Below are positions 12,895 through 25,930 of a stretch of DNA of 64,000 nucleotides, in pieces. This stretch comes from Solen grandis (lineage: Eukaryota; Mollusca; Bivalvia; Adapedonta; Solenidae). Where the stretch lies: the NCBI GenBank assembly GCA_021229015.1, contig CM037781.1, forward strand, positions 36,376,759-36,440,758, in the 5' to 3' direction. Position 1 is the stretch's first letter; each line of letters opens with the position of its first letter. A program made the position numbers and the translations under genes. Under the pieces are notes generated by a model. The model did no database searches. It had not been told where the DNA came from and saw nothing but the letters and a program-made list of their open reading frames with translations.

Positions 12895-13193
12895 GCGTCC
12901 GCCTCGGGTGCGGGAGGTCGTGGGTTCGATCCCCGGCCGCGACATACCAAAGTCGTGAAAAATGGTACTATTATAGCTCACTTGCTTGGCGCTCAGCATA
13001 TAAGGGTAGCTGCAGGACTGGTTGGCCCGGTGTCAGGATAATGAGACTGGGTGTGGTATCATGCCACATGTCTACGGCGTGATACTGCAGTTTGGCATCA
13101 CTATATCTGTTTCAAGTAGACATCGTCTCCATGACTGAAATACTGTCGGTGGGACGTTAAATCCAACAAACAAACAAACAAACAAAAAAACAA
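12895..13193 (+). mobile_element. SINE family A with 13-bp TSD, 5' truncated
   Basis: The copy begins inside the tRNA-like head (after the A box), with the B box GGGTTCGATCCCC at about 12,922. The body includes CACTTGCTTGGCGC, CAGGACTGGTTGGCC, TGTCTACGGCGTGATACTGC and the tail ATGACTGAAATACTGTCGG, ending in (CAAA)n. The 13-bp direct repeat ACATTTGTGTAGA at 12,882-12,894 and 13,194-13,206 is an exact target duplication. Losing the A box would leave it unable to be transcribed from its own promoter. Confidence 0.88.
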
Positions 13194-13510
13194 ACATTTG
13201 TGTAGAAAACATCTTTAAATATATGCATCATTTGATACAATTATTCTAAACACATGTACAATGAAACCTTTATGATATTATAGAATGCACAAAAACTGTT
13301 GTGGTATACATTATATAAATTCTTTCTTTATTTAACCCAGCCAGACTGTTTTTATTGATTACCGTTTTGTTTGTCTGTCCGTCTTAAGGGGTTACTGTAA
13401 CAGACTGGATGAGTTGGCGTCAGATTCTAAGGCACGATATATCAACAGTTAACTAGGTAGGGGGATGTATGGTACACCTTGAGGCGACCCGGAGAAGTTT
13501 TCGGACACAG

Positions 13511-13724
13511 GATACTGTGAGATCATTAATTTTCGTGGGACACTAATTTTCATCGATTTCTGGAGGGCTTTATCCATGAATATTAATCCCCACGAAAACT
13601 TGTTTCTTAAATATACCTCACGTTTTCAGAACATAGATCCATGAATAAATGTACCCACGAAATTCCCTTAGGTACATGATCAACGAAATTTAATGTCAAC
13701 GAAAATAAATAATTTTACAGTATC
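13511..13724. mobile_element. MITE with about 28-bp terminal inverted repeats
   Basis: The left end GATACTGTGAGATCATTAAT pairs imperfectly with the complement of the right end (…AATAAATAATTTTACAGTATC). The interior repeats short TTTCGTGG / CCACGAAA modules in both orientations. There is no coding capacity. Length and structure fit a non-autonomous DNA transposon; similar ATACTGT…ACAGTAT elements are common in bivalve genomes. Confidence 0.7.
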
Positions 13725-15424
<1,700 letters not shown>

Positions 15425-15699
15425 AAAACTGTATGCAGATGATACCTTTTTATAGAACACACGCCTCACTTTAAATTCTGGAATCCCCAATGCTCAATTC
15501 TTCGACCGTTAATATTTTGGTAACTGTATATAACACTCATTATATGTTACTTAGATTCACTAGAATATATGCAGATAATAATTCATTACGGCAACCACCT
15601 TCTGTCGTAAAAATATGGTAGAAATTATAAATCATGTGTTTAACATGATCCCATACTGTTTACTATTGACTTCGATTTTAAAACAAGAGTTTTCTTTGG

Positions 15700-15850
15700 A
15701 ACACATGTGTCACCTGCTGAAGCGTGACGGAAAAATGTGTGACGGACAGACAAGCGGACGGACGGACAGACAAACGGACAGGCAAACGGACGGACGGACA
15801 TACAAACGACAGAAGAGTGATCCCTATGTGTGACAAGCAAGTGACACACA
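15700..15850 (+). repeat. dispersed repeat with (GGAC)n core
   Basis: A GGAC/AGAC-rich core (15,741-15,810) is flanked by GTGTCACCTGCTGAAG on the left and AAGAGTGATCCCTATGTGTGAC on the right. The same flank and core order, inverted, occurs at 23,980-24,046, next to the assembly gap (TGACACATTGGGATCACTTTC then GTCTGTCTG). The repeat therefore has at least two copies in this window. Confidence 0.6.
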
Positions 15851-16078
15851 AAAAAAGTTTTTTTCCTCCATTTATGAACATTTTATGTATCCAAAATGTA
15901 GTGTTTCTTAATACTCTTGTAAGATATTTTGATTTACATAAGCATATCAGACCTATAACTGACAATAACAGACAATGGACAAGTAATTATATTATTAATT
16001 AATGGACAGTTAAAGTTCCAATCAAACCTTTGTTCTCTCACAATAATCAGACAGGATAGTATAATGGAATAGAAAGTT

Positions 16079-16116
16079 GACCATCGTTGCGACAGTATTT
16101 CAGTCATATAGCGATA
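16079..16116 (-). mobile_element. SINE family B, 3' part of a split copy
   Basis: GACCATCGTTGCGACAGTAT and the following CAGTCATATAGCGATA match the tail region of SINE B at 7,045-7,080. The copy stops at 16,116 and its remainder resumes at 17,561 on the far side of a LINE fragment. Confidence 0.75.
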
Positions 16117-17560
16117 ACTTCTCCCATGTTATTTTCTCTTTTTCTAAATGATATAGAGAAGCATTTACAAGAAAATCTTAACTCCGGATTGGATATTGAT
16201 CAGATTTCTATATTTTTACTGTTGTTTGCAGATGATGCTGTTATAGTTTCAGAGTCTAGATCCGGACTCCAGGCGTCTTTAGATAGCCTCTACGTGTATT
16301 GCTGTAAATGGAAATTAACTGTAAATGTTGACAAAACTAAAATCGTGGTGTTCAGAAAAGGCGGGAAGTTAAGCAGGGAGGATAAGTGGTTATATAATGA
16401 CCAAGAAGTCGAGATTGTCAACTCCTTTAATTATTTAGGGGTGGTATTTACCATTAGTGGATGCTTCATACAAGCTATTCAGACCCTTGCTGGTAAAGGA
16501 TTGAAATCTTTGCATTCCTTAATGGGATTAATTAGAGATATCAAATGTCCTGTTAATATTATGTTCAATTTATTTGACTCTTTTGTATTATCGGTTCTCA
16601 ACTATGGATGTGAGATCTGGGGCTATCTAAACTCTGATGTTCTTAAAAGGGTCATAAGAAATTTTGTAAGTTTATTTTGAATGTTAAACAGTCAACAAAT
16701 ACGTTAGCATTGTATGCTGAATTGGGAAGATTTCCTCTGTATATTGAGAGGCATATACGGATGATTAAATACTTTTTGAAATTATACACTGTTAAAAAAG
16801 ATAATTGCATTTTAATGTCTGTGTTGCGGGATCAAATTGATACTTTAAATAGACAAAATAATTCTACCATATGGGTGTCAAAAGTAAGAGATATTTTCCA
16901 ATCGGCTGGATTCAACGATGTTTGGCTTTTCCCTGAATCTGTCAATATTAATATATTTATACCTGTCCTACGAAGTAGATTACGTGATATTTATATAAGT
17001 AACTGGAAGATGTTTTTAAGTTAAGTTTTAAGCAGTCATCGTATATAAGCGGAATTGGAAATTCAAAATATAGGAATTCATTAGCTAAACTACGTATGTC
17101 ATCACATAGATTGAACATTGAAGTTGGTAGACATAATAAAATAAATAGAAGTGAAAGAAAGTGTACATTCTGTAATCTTAACGATATTGAAGATGAATAC
17201 CATTTTGTTTTAAAATGCCCAGTATATTCTGAACTTAGATGAAAATATATACTAAAATATTATTATACGCATACAAGTATGGACAAATATATTTACTTAA
17301 TGCAAAATGAAAACACTGTTATATTAGAAAAATTAGCTTTGTTTTGTGTAAAAGCCTTTAAATTAAGAGATTCTTTGTGTTAATATTACTATCTTACAAA
17401 TTTAAGTAAGTCATTCAACATTCAACTCTTTACATTCTCACTGTTTGTTTTATGTATTGTTGCATGTCATGTGTCACATGTTATTATTGTAATCATTGTA
17501 TTATGATGATGAGCTTATAATGCTCAAGTCCATAATAAAGTATCTGTTCTGTTCTGCTCT
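16117..17560 (+). mobile_element. 5'-truncated CR1/L2-like LINE inserted into a SINE
   Basis: The insert begins in the middle of a reverse transcriptase domain and ends with AATAAAG and the tandem tail CTGTTCTGTTCTGCTCTG. It is flanked by the 4-bp duplication GATA (16,113-16,116 and 17,561-17,564), and removing it rejoins two halves of SINE B. Severe 5' truncation is the usual outcome of incomplete target-primed reverse transcription. Confidence 0.8.
16120..17383 (+). pseudogene. LINE reverse transcriptase, C-terminal two thirds, broken
   Basis: The frame from 16,120 to 16,680 encodes the RT palm. LFSLFLNDIE is followed by the catalytic FADD box at 16,225-16,236 (a variant of YADD), then an NVDKTKIVVF motif and NSFNYLGV. 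A frameshift near 16,665 moves the reading to the 16,677-17,024 frame (VKQSTNTLALYAELGRFPLY), and another near 17,015 moves it to a third frame ending at a TAA at 17,381. That frame carries the C-terminal zinc-knuckle-like CTFCNLNDIEDEYHF…C motif at about 17,160-17,220, followed by an in-frame TGA. This C-terminus is typical of CR1/L2/Jockey-group LINEs. The copy is dead and has no endonuclease or ORF1. Confidence 0.85.
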
Positions 17561-17702
17561 GATATCCAGCTAATTACATGTGAGGGAAGACCACGTGTGT
17601 ACAGCGACACCGGGGTAGAACTAGCCAGCTGGGGGACCTCCTCACATTCGATAAACCCGAGTGACCCTACCGAGATTCGAACCCACTGCTGCGATGGACA
17701 TA
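17561..17702 (-). mobile_element. SINE family B, 5' (tRNA-head) part of a split copy
   Basis: ATATCCAGCTAATTACATGT, AGGGAAGACCACG and a GACCCTACC followed by GATTCGAACCCA at about 17,670-17,690 match SINE B body and B box, read on the minus strand. Together with 16,079-16,116 this rebuilds one family B copy. Confidence 0.75.
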
Positions 17703-17720
17703 GAATTGTTAAGTGGGCAA

Positions 17721-18574
17721 TTGAATCAGATAATTATTCATACGAAATTGGTCCGAAAAAGGAAGATATCTTGATACTGGGGTTGTCTATAAATGGTTTT
17801 ACTGCAGGCCTGTTTTGACGGAGATGCGACCGGGTTCTGTGGGAACTGCTACAACTAAGAGAACTATTGATCAAAGATGAAAAGAAAGAAAATGAGGATC
17901 TTAGATAGAAACTTAGACTACCGATACATATCAATTAACATTGAAACTAGACGTCCCCATTTGTCTGCCAGTTAATGAGTTGATAGGTCTCGGGAAATCT
18001 CGTCATTAAGAGACGTACCAAGACGACAGTACAATGTGCAGTTGACGGACTTGGTTAGGGAGTCAGAGGTCCTCCAGCGCAGTTGTTATGGAAACTGTTC
18101 CAGCTGGTTTTGGATAAACAGGGAGAAGAGGTGGGAGCCAACCACTGACACTAGTTGTTATACAACATTACGGACCCATCACTAAGAGAGTGCCCGGAAG
18201 TACAAGGTCGAAATACTTGCTGGTTCCCAAGTGATAATGCCAGTGTGTCGTCTCAATAAACATGCAGCAAACAGGTGTTTTAATAGATTTTCTTGTCAAC
18301 TCAAAAACGTCCCACATAAAGACACAACCTATTAAGTAATTTAACTGGACAGAATAAAACTTAAAGATATTACACACTTAATCTGTCTTGATATACATGT
18401 ATATAGGTTATCCTTTATAAAAGCGCACTATGCAGATCAGCTATAAATACACCTCATCATTTACTCGGTAAATCTAACTCAGGAAAAAAAACAACAACCA
18501 AACATATAAAAACAAACAAACAAACAAAAACTCGTATAGGATATTTACATGATATGATGGACGCATCTTAAATT
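17721..18574. other. non-coding DNA with a short GC-richer open frame
   Basis: A frame without stops runs from about 17,975 to 18,180 on the plus strand and is less AT-rich than its surroundings. It has no recognised domain and no clear splice sites. It could be a decayed coding fragment or chance. Confidence 0.25.
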
Positions 18575-18723
18575 TACCGTCATGTCAAGAGAATATTTCA
18601 ATCACATAAGTTGACCGTCATATGAAAAGAATATTTCAGTCACATAAGTTGACCGTCATGTTAAGAGAATATTTCAGTCACATAAGTTGACCGTCATGTC
18701 AAGAGAATATTTCAGTCACATAG
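18575..18723 (+). repeat. 38-bp tandem repeat, about four copies
   Basis: The unit combines GACCGTCATGTCAAGAGAAT with ATTTCAGTCACATAAGTT, repeated about four times with few changes (CATATGAAAAG and CATGTTAAG variants). Confidence 0.92.
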
Positions 18724-19078
18724 TGACTTAGAGAGGTTGACTGTTCCGCTAATTTTTTTTCAGTCCTATTGTCCAGTTGTTGTTTCCGATTGCGTGATAT
18801 ATCGCATGATAATACACAGTGTTCAGGTTCAGGTGTCCAGAAATCTAATCACGAAGGCCATAGGAAATACCGTGCCTTTTTTTCTGCAATATATCACGCA
18901 AAATGAAACTCTTATTCAAAATCTACTCGTTTACTAGACTACTTAAGTAGTCATGTGACCACTATGACGGGTAATGTCATATTTTATAAGCTTTGATATA
19001 CGTAAGAGTAAAATTGCTGCCGAAACAAATGTAACAGGCTTATATCACCGACCAAAGAGCGCTACTTGCAGCAGCACT
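18724..19078. other. non-coding DNA
   Basis: Nothing recognised. Confidence 0.45.
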
Positions 19079-19178
19079 AAAGAGAGAGAGAGAGAGAGGG
19101 GGGGGGGAGAGAAAGGGGGGGAGAGAGAGAGAGAGAGAGGGGGGGGGGGGGAGAGAGAGAGAGAAAGAGAGAGAGAAA
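19079..19178 (+). repeat. (AG)n / poly-G compound microsatellite
   Basis: AG dinucleotides alternate with G-runs of up to 12, giving an uninterrupted purine tract of about 100 bases. Translations of this tract are artefacts. Confidence 0.95.
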
Positions 19179-19596
19179 AATACCGAGGGAGTCATAAATG
19201 ATAACTACATGCGAATTATTCCAGTACTGGATGGAGTCACTACTGACCCCAGGGGCTTTCCTAATGCCTTTCAATAAAACAAGTCACAAGTGTAAAATTG
19301 TATGATAATTTTCATATGAATCCCTCCAGGAATAGCTATGATATGGCTCTTTATATATTTAGTAAATTCAAGGGCAATAACTCATACCTGCCAGTTGTGA
19401 TCTTGGTAGGAATTAAGCAGGAAAGAATACGACAAAAGACACACGATGCTTCCATATAAATGGAGACAACAGTTATTTGGACGTGGATCAGGATAGACAT
19501 TTTTTCCCCTGAACATTCTCAAATTTACAAGACACTAAGCATATCATAGAACATATTTCCCATGCAATACTAATATTATTAAGGTTGAATGAAATT

Positions 19597-19629
<33 letters not shown>

Positions 19630-20154
19630 TATTTAGAATTTTACTTTCATTGAAAAATTTCATACGAATACTTATTTCAGCTAAAAAAAGTTTACCAAAA
19701 TATATTTACTTACACGTGGTAATAAAATTCACACCATTCACCTGATCTTTAGGTACAGGTCCCGGGATATACAATCCACTTGATAAACGCTCGAAAGAGA
19801 CGACTGGATAAAAAACTAATTTAATGAAAATTTATTCTTTTTACGATATACGACTATAAGAAAAAGAATAACGATTAACGTAGAAAATAGAATTGTCTGC
19901 ACGCTTACCTTCTGAGCTAATGCGAAAATGAAATAAAAAGTATCTCCTTTTAGATAAATAAAACTGTTGTGATGAGCAATAGATTTTCAATTCAGTCTCG
20001 ACTTCATAGTGCGGTAGTATTTAAATAAGTAAAGAACTTCGTTAAGAGATGAAACAGAAAACAAATTTGAAACAATTTCTACGCGTAGTAAAAAGGAATG
20101 AGATTTTGAGGGGAATTTTGTTACTAAAGGCAGCAACGCATTTTTTCCGATGCT
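19179..20154. other. non-coding DNA with an (ATG)n tract at 19,597-19,629
   Basis: Apart from eleven ATG trinucleotides, nothing is recognisable. Confidence 0.6.
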
Positions 20155-20166
20155 ACCATAAAGCAG

Positions 20167-20280
20167 TTGTAGTTGTAGTTGTAATGGGGTTTACCGTCGC
20201 TGCGATAGTATTTCAATCATATAGCGATGTCCAGCTAATTACAGGTGGAGGAAGACCCCGAGAACACGGAGGTACCCGGG
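20167..20280 (-). mobile_element. SINE family B, truncated copy with 12-bp TSD
   Basis: A TTGTAGTTGTAG tail (complement of a CAA/CTA repeat) is followed by GGGGTTTACCGTCGCTGCGA, CAATCATATAGCGATGTCC and AGGAAGACCCCGAGAACACG, then stops before the tRNA head. The exact duplication ACCATAAAGCAG flanks it at 20,155-20,166 and 20,281-20,292, so the truncation happened at insertion. Confidence 0.88.
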
Positions 20281-20292
20281 ACCATAAAGCAG

Positions 20293-22838
20293 AGTTTCAA
20301 AAATTGTTTAAAGAGAATGTTTAAAAAAAGCTGTCATTAAAGGTGCAAAACTGTTGCGTTTTATGTGTAAAGTTAAAAGTATTCGCTAAATGTTTATAAG
20401 GTATTCGAAAATGCTGTAAAGGTTTGGGAAGAAACAGAGGAAACGCACATACATGTGTATGGATCTGAATCTGTATGTGTGTGACCCGATTTGATCAGTG
20501 ACAGATAAGTAAATAATTATTCTGAAACTTTATACGTTGTATACAGATAGAAACTAAATTGAATTTGGTTATGTAACACGATGTATATGTATGGCAAAGG
20601 CTTACGGACTTTCACGAACCTGTGCCCTGATTACCGATTTATGGCCTTTTATCCGTCTTCCCTTTTATCGTCGTCTGAAGCATGTTCTCTTCAAAATCCA
20701 TTTGCGAAATATTGATGCCATCGCGAGCATCAGTCTACTACTAAAGAACTACGCCCCTTCTTAGGACACAAAAAGAAACTTGGTCTGTCTGTTACCGAAT
20801 ATTTTTTACGTGAAATATAATCAGCTTTTTACACGTGCGTATGCATTTGGAACGTTGGTGGCGGATGACTATATAGGTGCAGAAAAAAGCAGTTCCTTTT
20901 CCAACGTCAGCTGTTGCTTCCAACATGTTACCGCCATTGTCTCTACATTGATTGGACGATTTTGTATTGTCGTAGTGCAAGCTGGTCGCCGTGACGTCAC
21001 AGATGCATAGAAGGCTTTCCTGGAGAACAGTCAAAGCCCGGGATAAAAATAGATTGACTGGGTTCCGGTTATTTACACTGCATGTGTAACCACGCTAATT
21101 CACAACCAAGGCAAAACCACAAACACTTGTTACGTGTTTTTGCGGTTTTGTTTTTGGCGGATCCTTTTCAAAACCACGCTGAAAACAATATGTTTATTTT
21201 CGCTTTTTTTTAAGATTACAAATCACATACATATGAGTGCTTGCAGAAATAATACTTAGTCTATCATTATTTTTAGGTTGAACATATAAAGGTATACCAT
21301 AACGAAATTTGAAACATGTACATCTGTATCAAATTTCCTTCATTAAAAATGTCAATTTCAACATATTTATTGCTGTAGGGACTAGGTACAAGTGGTTTCA
21401 ACATTATCAAACACATTTTCGGAACGTTATTACAAAACATGGGACACATAAACGTAGCGCCCATTACACACTGTGCACATAGGTGATTTCGGAAATATCA
21501 ACTATCAAACTGGATCTATACATTACAAGTAATAAAATGAATCATATTCATACATTCCCGGGGAGTATAAAATTTGCACAAGAATCCTCTTAAACATTTC
21601 AAATCCTGTTTTTTTCTTCAAAAGTATAATATTTCAAAGAAATGAAAGATAATTAAAGAAGTTTTCCATTCTAGATGTTTCGTAAAAAAATCAGGTCTAA
21701 AATATACCTTCAAATTATTATGTACTATTGAGTTCTATGAATACATCTCCACGAACTAGTCCTTAAAACCCGATTATTCGAATAATTTTCCAAATATACG
21801 AAAAATACAAGTTATATCTTTCAACAATGATTCGGTATACCAAAGCGTATCCACTCGATGCATATACATAAAGTGAACAGTGGACAGAAGGCAGAAATCG
21901 TAATTCTTCAACTTCATATTATCGAATATATCGAAAACTTTCTTGACACTATACAGTATTGAAAAGACATTTGTGTAGCTATGCTAAAATGAGATCTTCG
22001 TTTAAAACTATTGTTATGGTACCTTTATGTTATGTTTATGTTTGCACTAATTTCTCAAAATACGATAAAGTTGTTCCTTTAAGTACAGTTAAACTTGTGG
22101 TGGCGGAATCAACCTTACAAGCAGCACGTCACCGGCCCACCCGTAACAGTGTTTCAGTGAAATGCTGTACATCTTTCAATTATCCCAACATAACACACTG
22201 CCAAAAACACTGCCCCGCTGGCATCCGTATGCCATACGTTGTAAATTTTATTTGACAGGGACACCCCTTTCCTTAATTCAAGATCCTGTCTTCAGGAATC
22301 GCTCAAACCGGATGTCTGAGCGCTGATCAAACAACACTTCAACTGCGCAACAATGGCATTTTGAGGTTTGATTAAACGTTTTTTTTCATGTGCATCAGAT
22401 TTAAACATTTAAATTTAAAATCAAACGAGTAGACCCAACAAAGGGGACTTTTCACGTAAATTTGATCATTTGTCATATTGATTGATATCTACTGATTGTG
22501 GGGGTAGCCGTGTCCGGTATCATTTAGAGATTAAACCTGAGACTTAACATTCCATTATTTCTGAAGAAGGTTTTACATCTTCGTAGAACTCAGATTATAA
22601 TTTTTAAATTCCAATACCTTATTAATGACAAATCAAAACTATTAACAACACCTAAACAATGTAGAGTTCACATAGCGCAAACGTAATTTGTTCGTAAAAC
22701 AATCTAGCTGCATTCTTGTTGCATTTATCATGAGAATTTTGGTGCTGATTTATAACTCAAACATTACCTCAAGTTTGTATGTCATTGGCACGCCAGTTGC
22801 AAAAGATGTGTACACTCAAGCTTTCGTTAAGTTTACAT
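20293..22838. other. AT-rich non-coding DNA
   Basis: No gene supported. The 76-98-codon frames in this stretch show no domain, signal peptide or splice context. Confidence 0.45.
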
Positions 22839-22841
22839 TAA

Positions 22842-22877
<36 letters not shown>

Positions 22878-22880
22878 ATC
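22839..22880 (+). repeat. (AAT)n microsatellite
   Basis: ATA/AAT trinucleotides with one interruption (ATACTAATA). Confidence 0.9.
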
Positions 22881-23208
22881 TTTACTTTATTGTATATTAT
22901 ATTTGGCGAGCCATTCTACCAAATCAGATTCTCTTAATAAATATATAATACAATTTGCAGTTACTAAAAGTGAACAAAATGACTTCCATCAATGCATCGT
23001 CTACAAATTCCTTAAATAAAGGGGAGAAATAACGTAATTCTAATCTAATAGCCAGAGATCATGACAGAACCTGAAAAGGGCTGCCAAGGGAGGTCAGTTT
23101 GCCTTGTCTTCTGATAATCGTTTTCAATTAGATTTTATCACATCATACATTTCTAAATTCGGTGAATGTTTGTCTGTTGACACGTAGATGGTGTGTGCCA
23201 ATCACATG

Positions 23209-23209
<1 letters not shown>

Positions 23210-23244
<35 letters not shown>
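23210..23244 (+). repeat. (AG)n microsatellite
   Basis: About seventeen AG dinucleotides followed by a short GT run. Confidence 0.95.
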
Positions 23245-23246
<2 letters not shown>

Positions 23247-23543
23247 TGTGTACGTGAAATGTACAAGGAAGATATTTATATTTGAAGTATATGTGTACGG
23301 GTATATTAGATACGAATATATGAAATGTATACTCGTTCATATTAAGTATGTATATGATATATATGAAATACATGTTTATACATGTATAATATATGTATAT
23401 ATGAAATATAAAATTTAAATATAAATAAATGCAAGTTTTGTTGCTATTGTTGTTAAGTCTGTGCCATTTTCACTGTTGATATTGTAAATTCATTTATATA
23501 TACACTTGGTTGTTTCCAAAACCATGCCTGTATATGACAGTTT

Positions 23544-23544
<1 letters not shown>

Positions 23545-23578
<34 letters not shown>
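23545..23578 (+). repeat. 34-base poly-G tract
   Basis: An uninterrupted run of 34 G. It could form G-quadruplexes; the true length is uncertain because such runs are error-prone to sequence. Confidence 0.9.
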
Positions 23579-23579
<1 letters not shown>

Positions 23580-23979
23580 GGCTACAGTGTTTTCTGTCAG
23601 AAAGTGACAGCCGTCGTCTTCAACTTTATTGCAAAAATTACATTTTCTATGATCGCGAGTCTGTCCACCTGTATCAGTTTCTAACCTTCATGAATACACA
23701 CGGAAATGTGAAGAAATTCTTAAAATAACGTGACTTCTGTGATACTTTATGATATGACTGAAATTTGAAATCACATTGTTTTATCAAATAATGCGATATT
23801 CGAGTTTCAAAGCGACTGTTCATTTTCTGCATAAAATGATATTTTATTTGTTTGATACAAGAACATGCTGCTGTCCAGCAATCCTTGGCTCATTCAAGCA
23901 CTATGAAATACTAACGATTGGAGTGATGACCTTCATAATATGATAACCAAGTTGATTATTTTTTGTTACCTGCGGTAAG

Positions 23980-24046
23980 CAGAGGTGACACATTGGGATC
24001 ACTTTCCCGTCGTCTGTCTGTTCGTCCGTCCGTCTGTCTGTCTTTT
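23980..24046 (-). repeat. dispersed (GTCC/GTCT)n repeat abutting the gap
   Basis: An inverted copy of the 15,700-15,850 repeat (TGACACATTGGGATCAC flank, then GTCTGTCTG/GTCCGTCC), cut off by the N run. Confidence 0.6.
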
Positions 24047-24146
24047 NNNNNNNNNNNNNNNNNNNNNNNNNNNNNNNNNNNNNNNNNNNNNNNNNNNNNN
24101 NNNNNNNNNNNNNNNNNNNNNNNNNNNNNNNNNNNNNNNNNNNNNN
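24047..24146. other. assembly gap of 100 N
   Basis: Exactly 100 N, the usual placeholder for a gap of unknown size. It lies inside a simple repeat, which explains the failed assembly. Confidence 0.98.
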
Positions 24147-24454
24147 TTTAACCCACGCTATACAGGTTTCCTCAACATGATCAGTTTCTACTCATGGCTC
24201 AGACCTTCTGCTGTCCAGACTTACTCACAACACTTGGCATTAATTTTACAAAACCCCATGTGTTTATTCACTCTGGATTTAAAAGCATTGAGAGTTGGCG
24301 CTTTAAAGGACGGTTCCGCAACTTGTATGTAATTCTCCCCTCTATTGATATTTTGACAGTTTCTATTCATATATAGGTCAAGTGCTAACAAACAGTATCA
24401 CAAACAAAAACATGTTCTTTTGTGTATAGTACCATGTGCTTCACACTTACACTG
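24147..24454. other. non-coding DNA to the right of the gap
   Basis: Nothing recognised. Confidence 0.4.
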
Positions 24455-25235
24455 ACTGGATAAGCCTGTTAATGTAAACCTACTTGATGACACTTTAGGA
24501 ACCCTCCATTTCATGTTGGGACAACTTGTTCCAAATGCCTATCACTCTGATGCTTTTTGTTAATTTATTGCGATTTGTACGGAACTTGTGACCCGTTCTC
24601 CCGTCATCGGTAGTACCTTTTATTAAAAGTCATTACTAATGTCGTTTTGTAGAAGATCTGTGTTTATGATTATCATAATTCATTGATTTCCGGACTGCGT
24701 GTATATATATCTTTTCCGGAATCCGCTAGGTGGCGTGTGTGTCTGTGAGTTTTTAAGTCCCTGTGTCTATGTTTTTATGCGAAGCCCGTCCCGATCACTC
24801 CACCCGTTGGAAAGTGTTTAAAATTGGAGCATATATAGTAGCCCTGGGACTCTGGTTCTATTTTATCAACTTTCTTAAAAAGCCTCGCTTCCTTAAACAT
24901 CTTCAAAAGACATCGTACCGTGCAACACAGGACGTGGCTAGATATTCTATATAATGGAGCTGCCTCGCTACCTATTAAAGTTAGCAAAACTTCATTTTTT
25001 TTTATATTCTAATGTTGGGAGGCCAGGTTTTCTTATTCTGTCTTGGTATGTGCAGTGATTTACTGATTTTACTATTCTTGTAGCCCTTCTTTGAACATTT
25101 TTATATCTTTTTTAAGCCAAGGTTCCCATGCTGTAGATGCATATTCTAAATGAGGTCTTACGACTGCTTTATATAAAGTCAAAAACATTTTTTCAGACAT
25201 GTTTGTTCCAACTAACATTTTTATTTGCCAATATA
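24455..25235 (-). pseudogene. decayed LINE reverse transcriptase C-terminus
   Basis: Read on the minus strand from about 25,222, the sequence encodes LYKAVVRPHLEYAST followed by W-P-LKKDIKMF, then after a frameshift RRATRIVKSV and GLPTLEY, ending near 25,006. This is the conserved thumb region of CR1/Jockey-like RTs. Further along the strand (about 24,590-24,460), KLTKSIRVIGIWNKL followed by a decayed SVIK-x-VYINRL matches the usual FxxRVIxIWNxLP…FKNRLD terminus of the same proteins. The intervening segment is longer than expected, so something may have inserted there. Stops and frameshifts show it is dead. Confidence 0.65.
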
Positions 25236-25930
25236 AATATTCTTGGATTTGAGACTATTGTTTACTACGACTTCTCTATCTTTTTCTGGATTTACATTCT
25301 GGATTTCATTTATTAACCCTTCTTGATATGCCATAAGATATTCAGTTGGTTCGTTATTCACACATCTTTGGTAACTAAATATAGACATGTGTTTCAATAT
25401 TAGAGTGTTGAAATAAGTCGCCATTTTTTGCTCCATTCCATGCTCCATTCCACTCCATTTCTAATTATTAATTATTCTGCTAAGGATGAATGAATTGGTT
25501 TCAAATTACAATGTTTATAAATTCCTCTTACAATGACAAGCCCGCTGTAAAGTGTAAAGGTTGCATTAGAATAATTATATGACCATTTAGGTTATAAAAC
25601 GGTTGATGTGCATCTATTAAAAATAAAATATTTGCAAGAATGTTGAAACTGTAGTGTTTGTCACGGTGAAAACCCTTTAATGTCTCAGCAGGACCTTTAT
25701 ATTTATAGAATATCTCCTGATTTTCATCGCAAAAAGTGTATCCATACTCGAGATTAACTGTTGTTTTTTTTTATTATGAGTCCCAGTCTATCATAACCGC
25801 TTTCATGTTTTATGAGTATGACTTGTCTAAATAATTGTCATACTGAAAAATATAAATTGATAACAAATTATCATTATCTTTCTTCAGTTAAAACCAATTA
25901 AAAAAGAATGATAAATATGTCATATTGGCC
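25236..25930. other. AT-rich non-coding DNA
   Basis: The minus-strand frame at 25,221-25,448 could be an upstream remnant of the adjacent LINE, but I recognise no motif in it. Confidence 0.35.

Noticed and set aside
18974..19274. Open frames rich in Arg-Glu or Ser-Leu
   Set aside because: They translate the AG/G-rich microsatellite in both directions.
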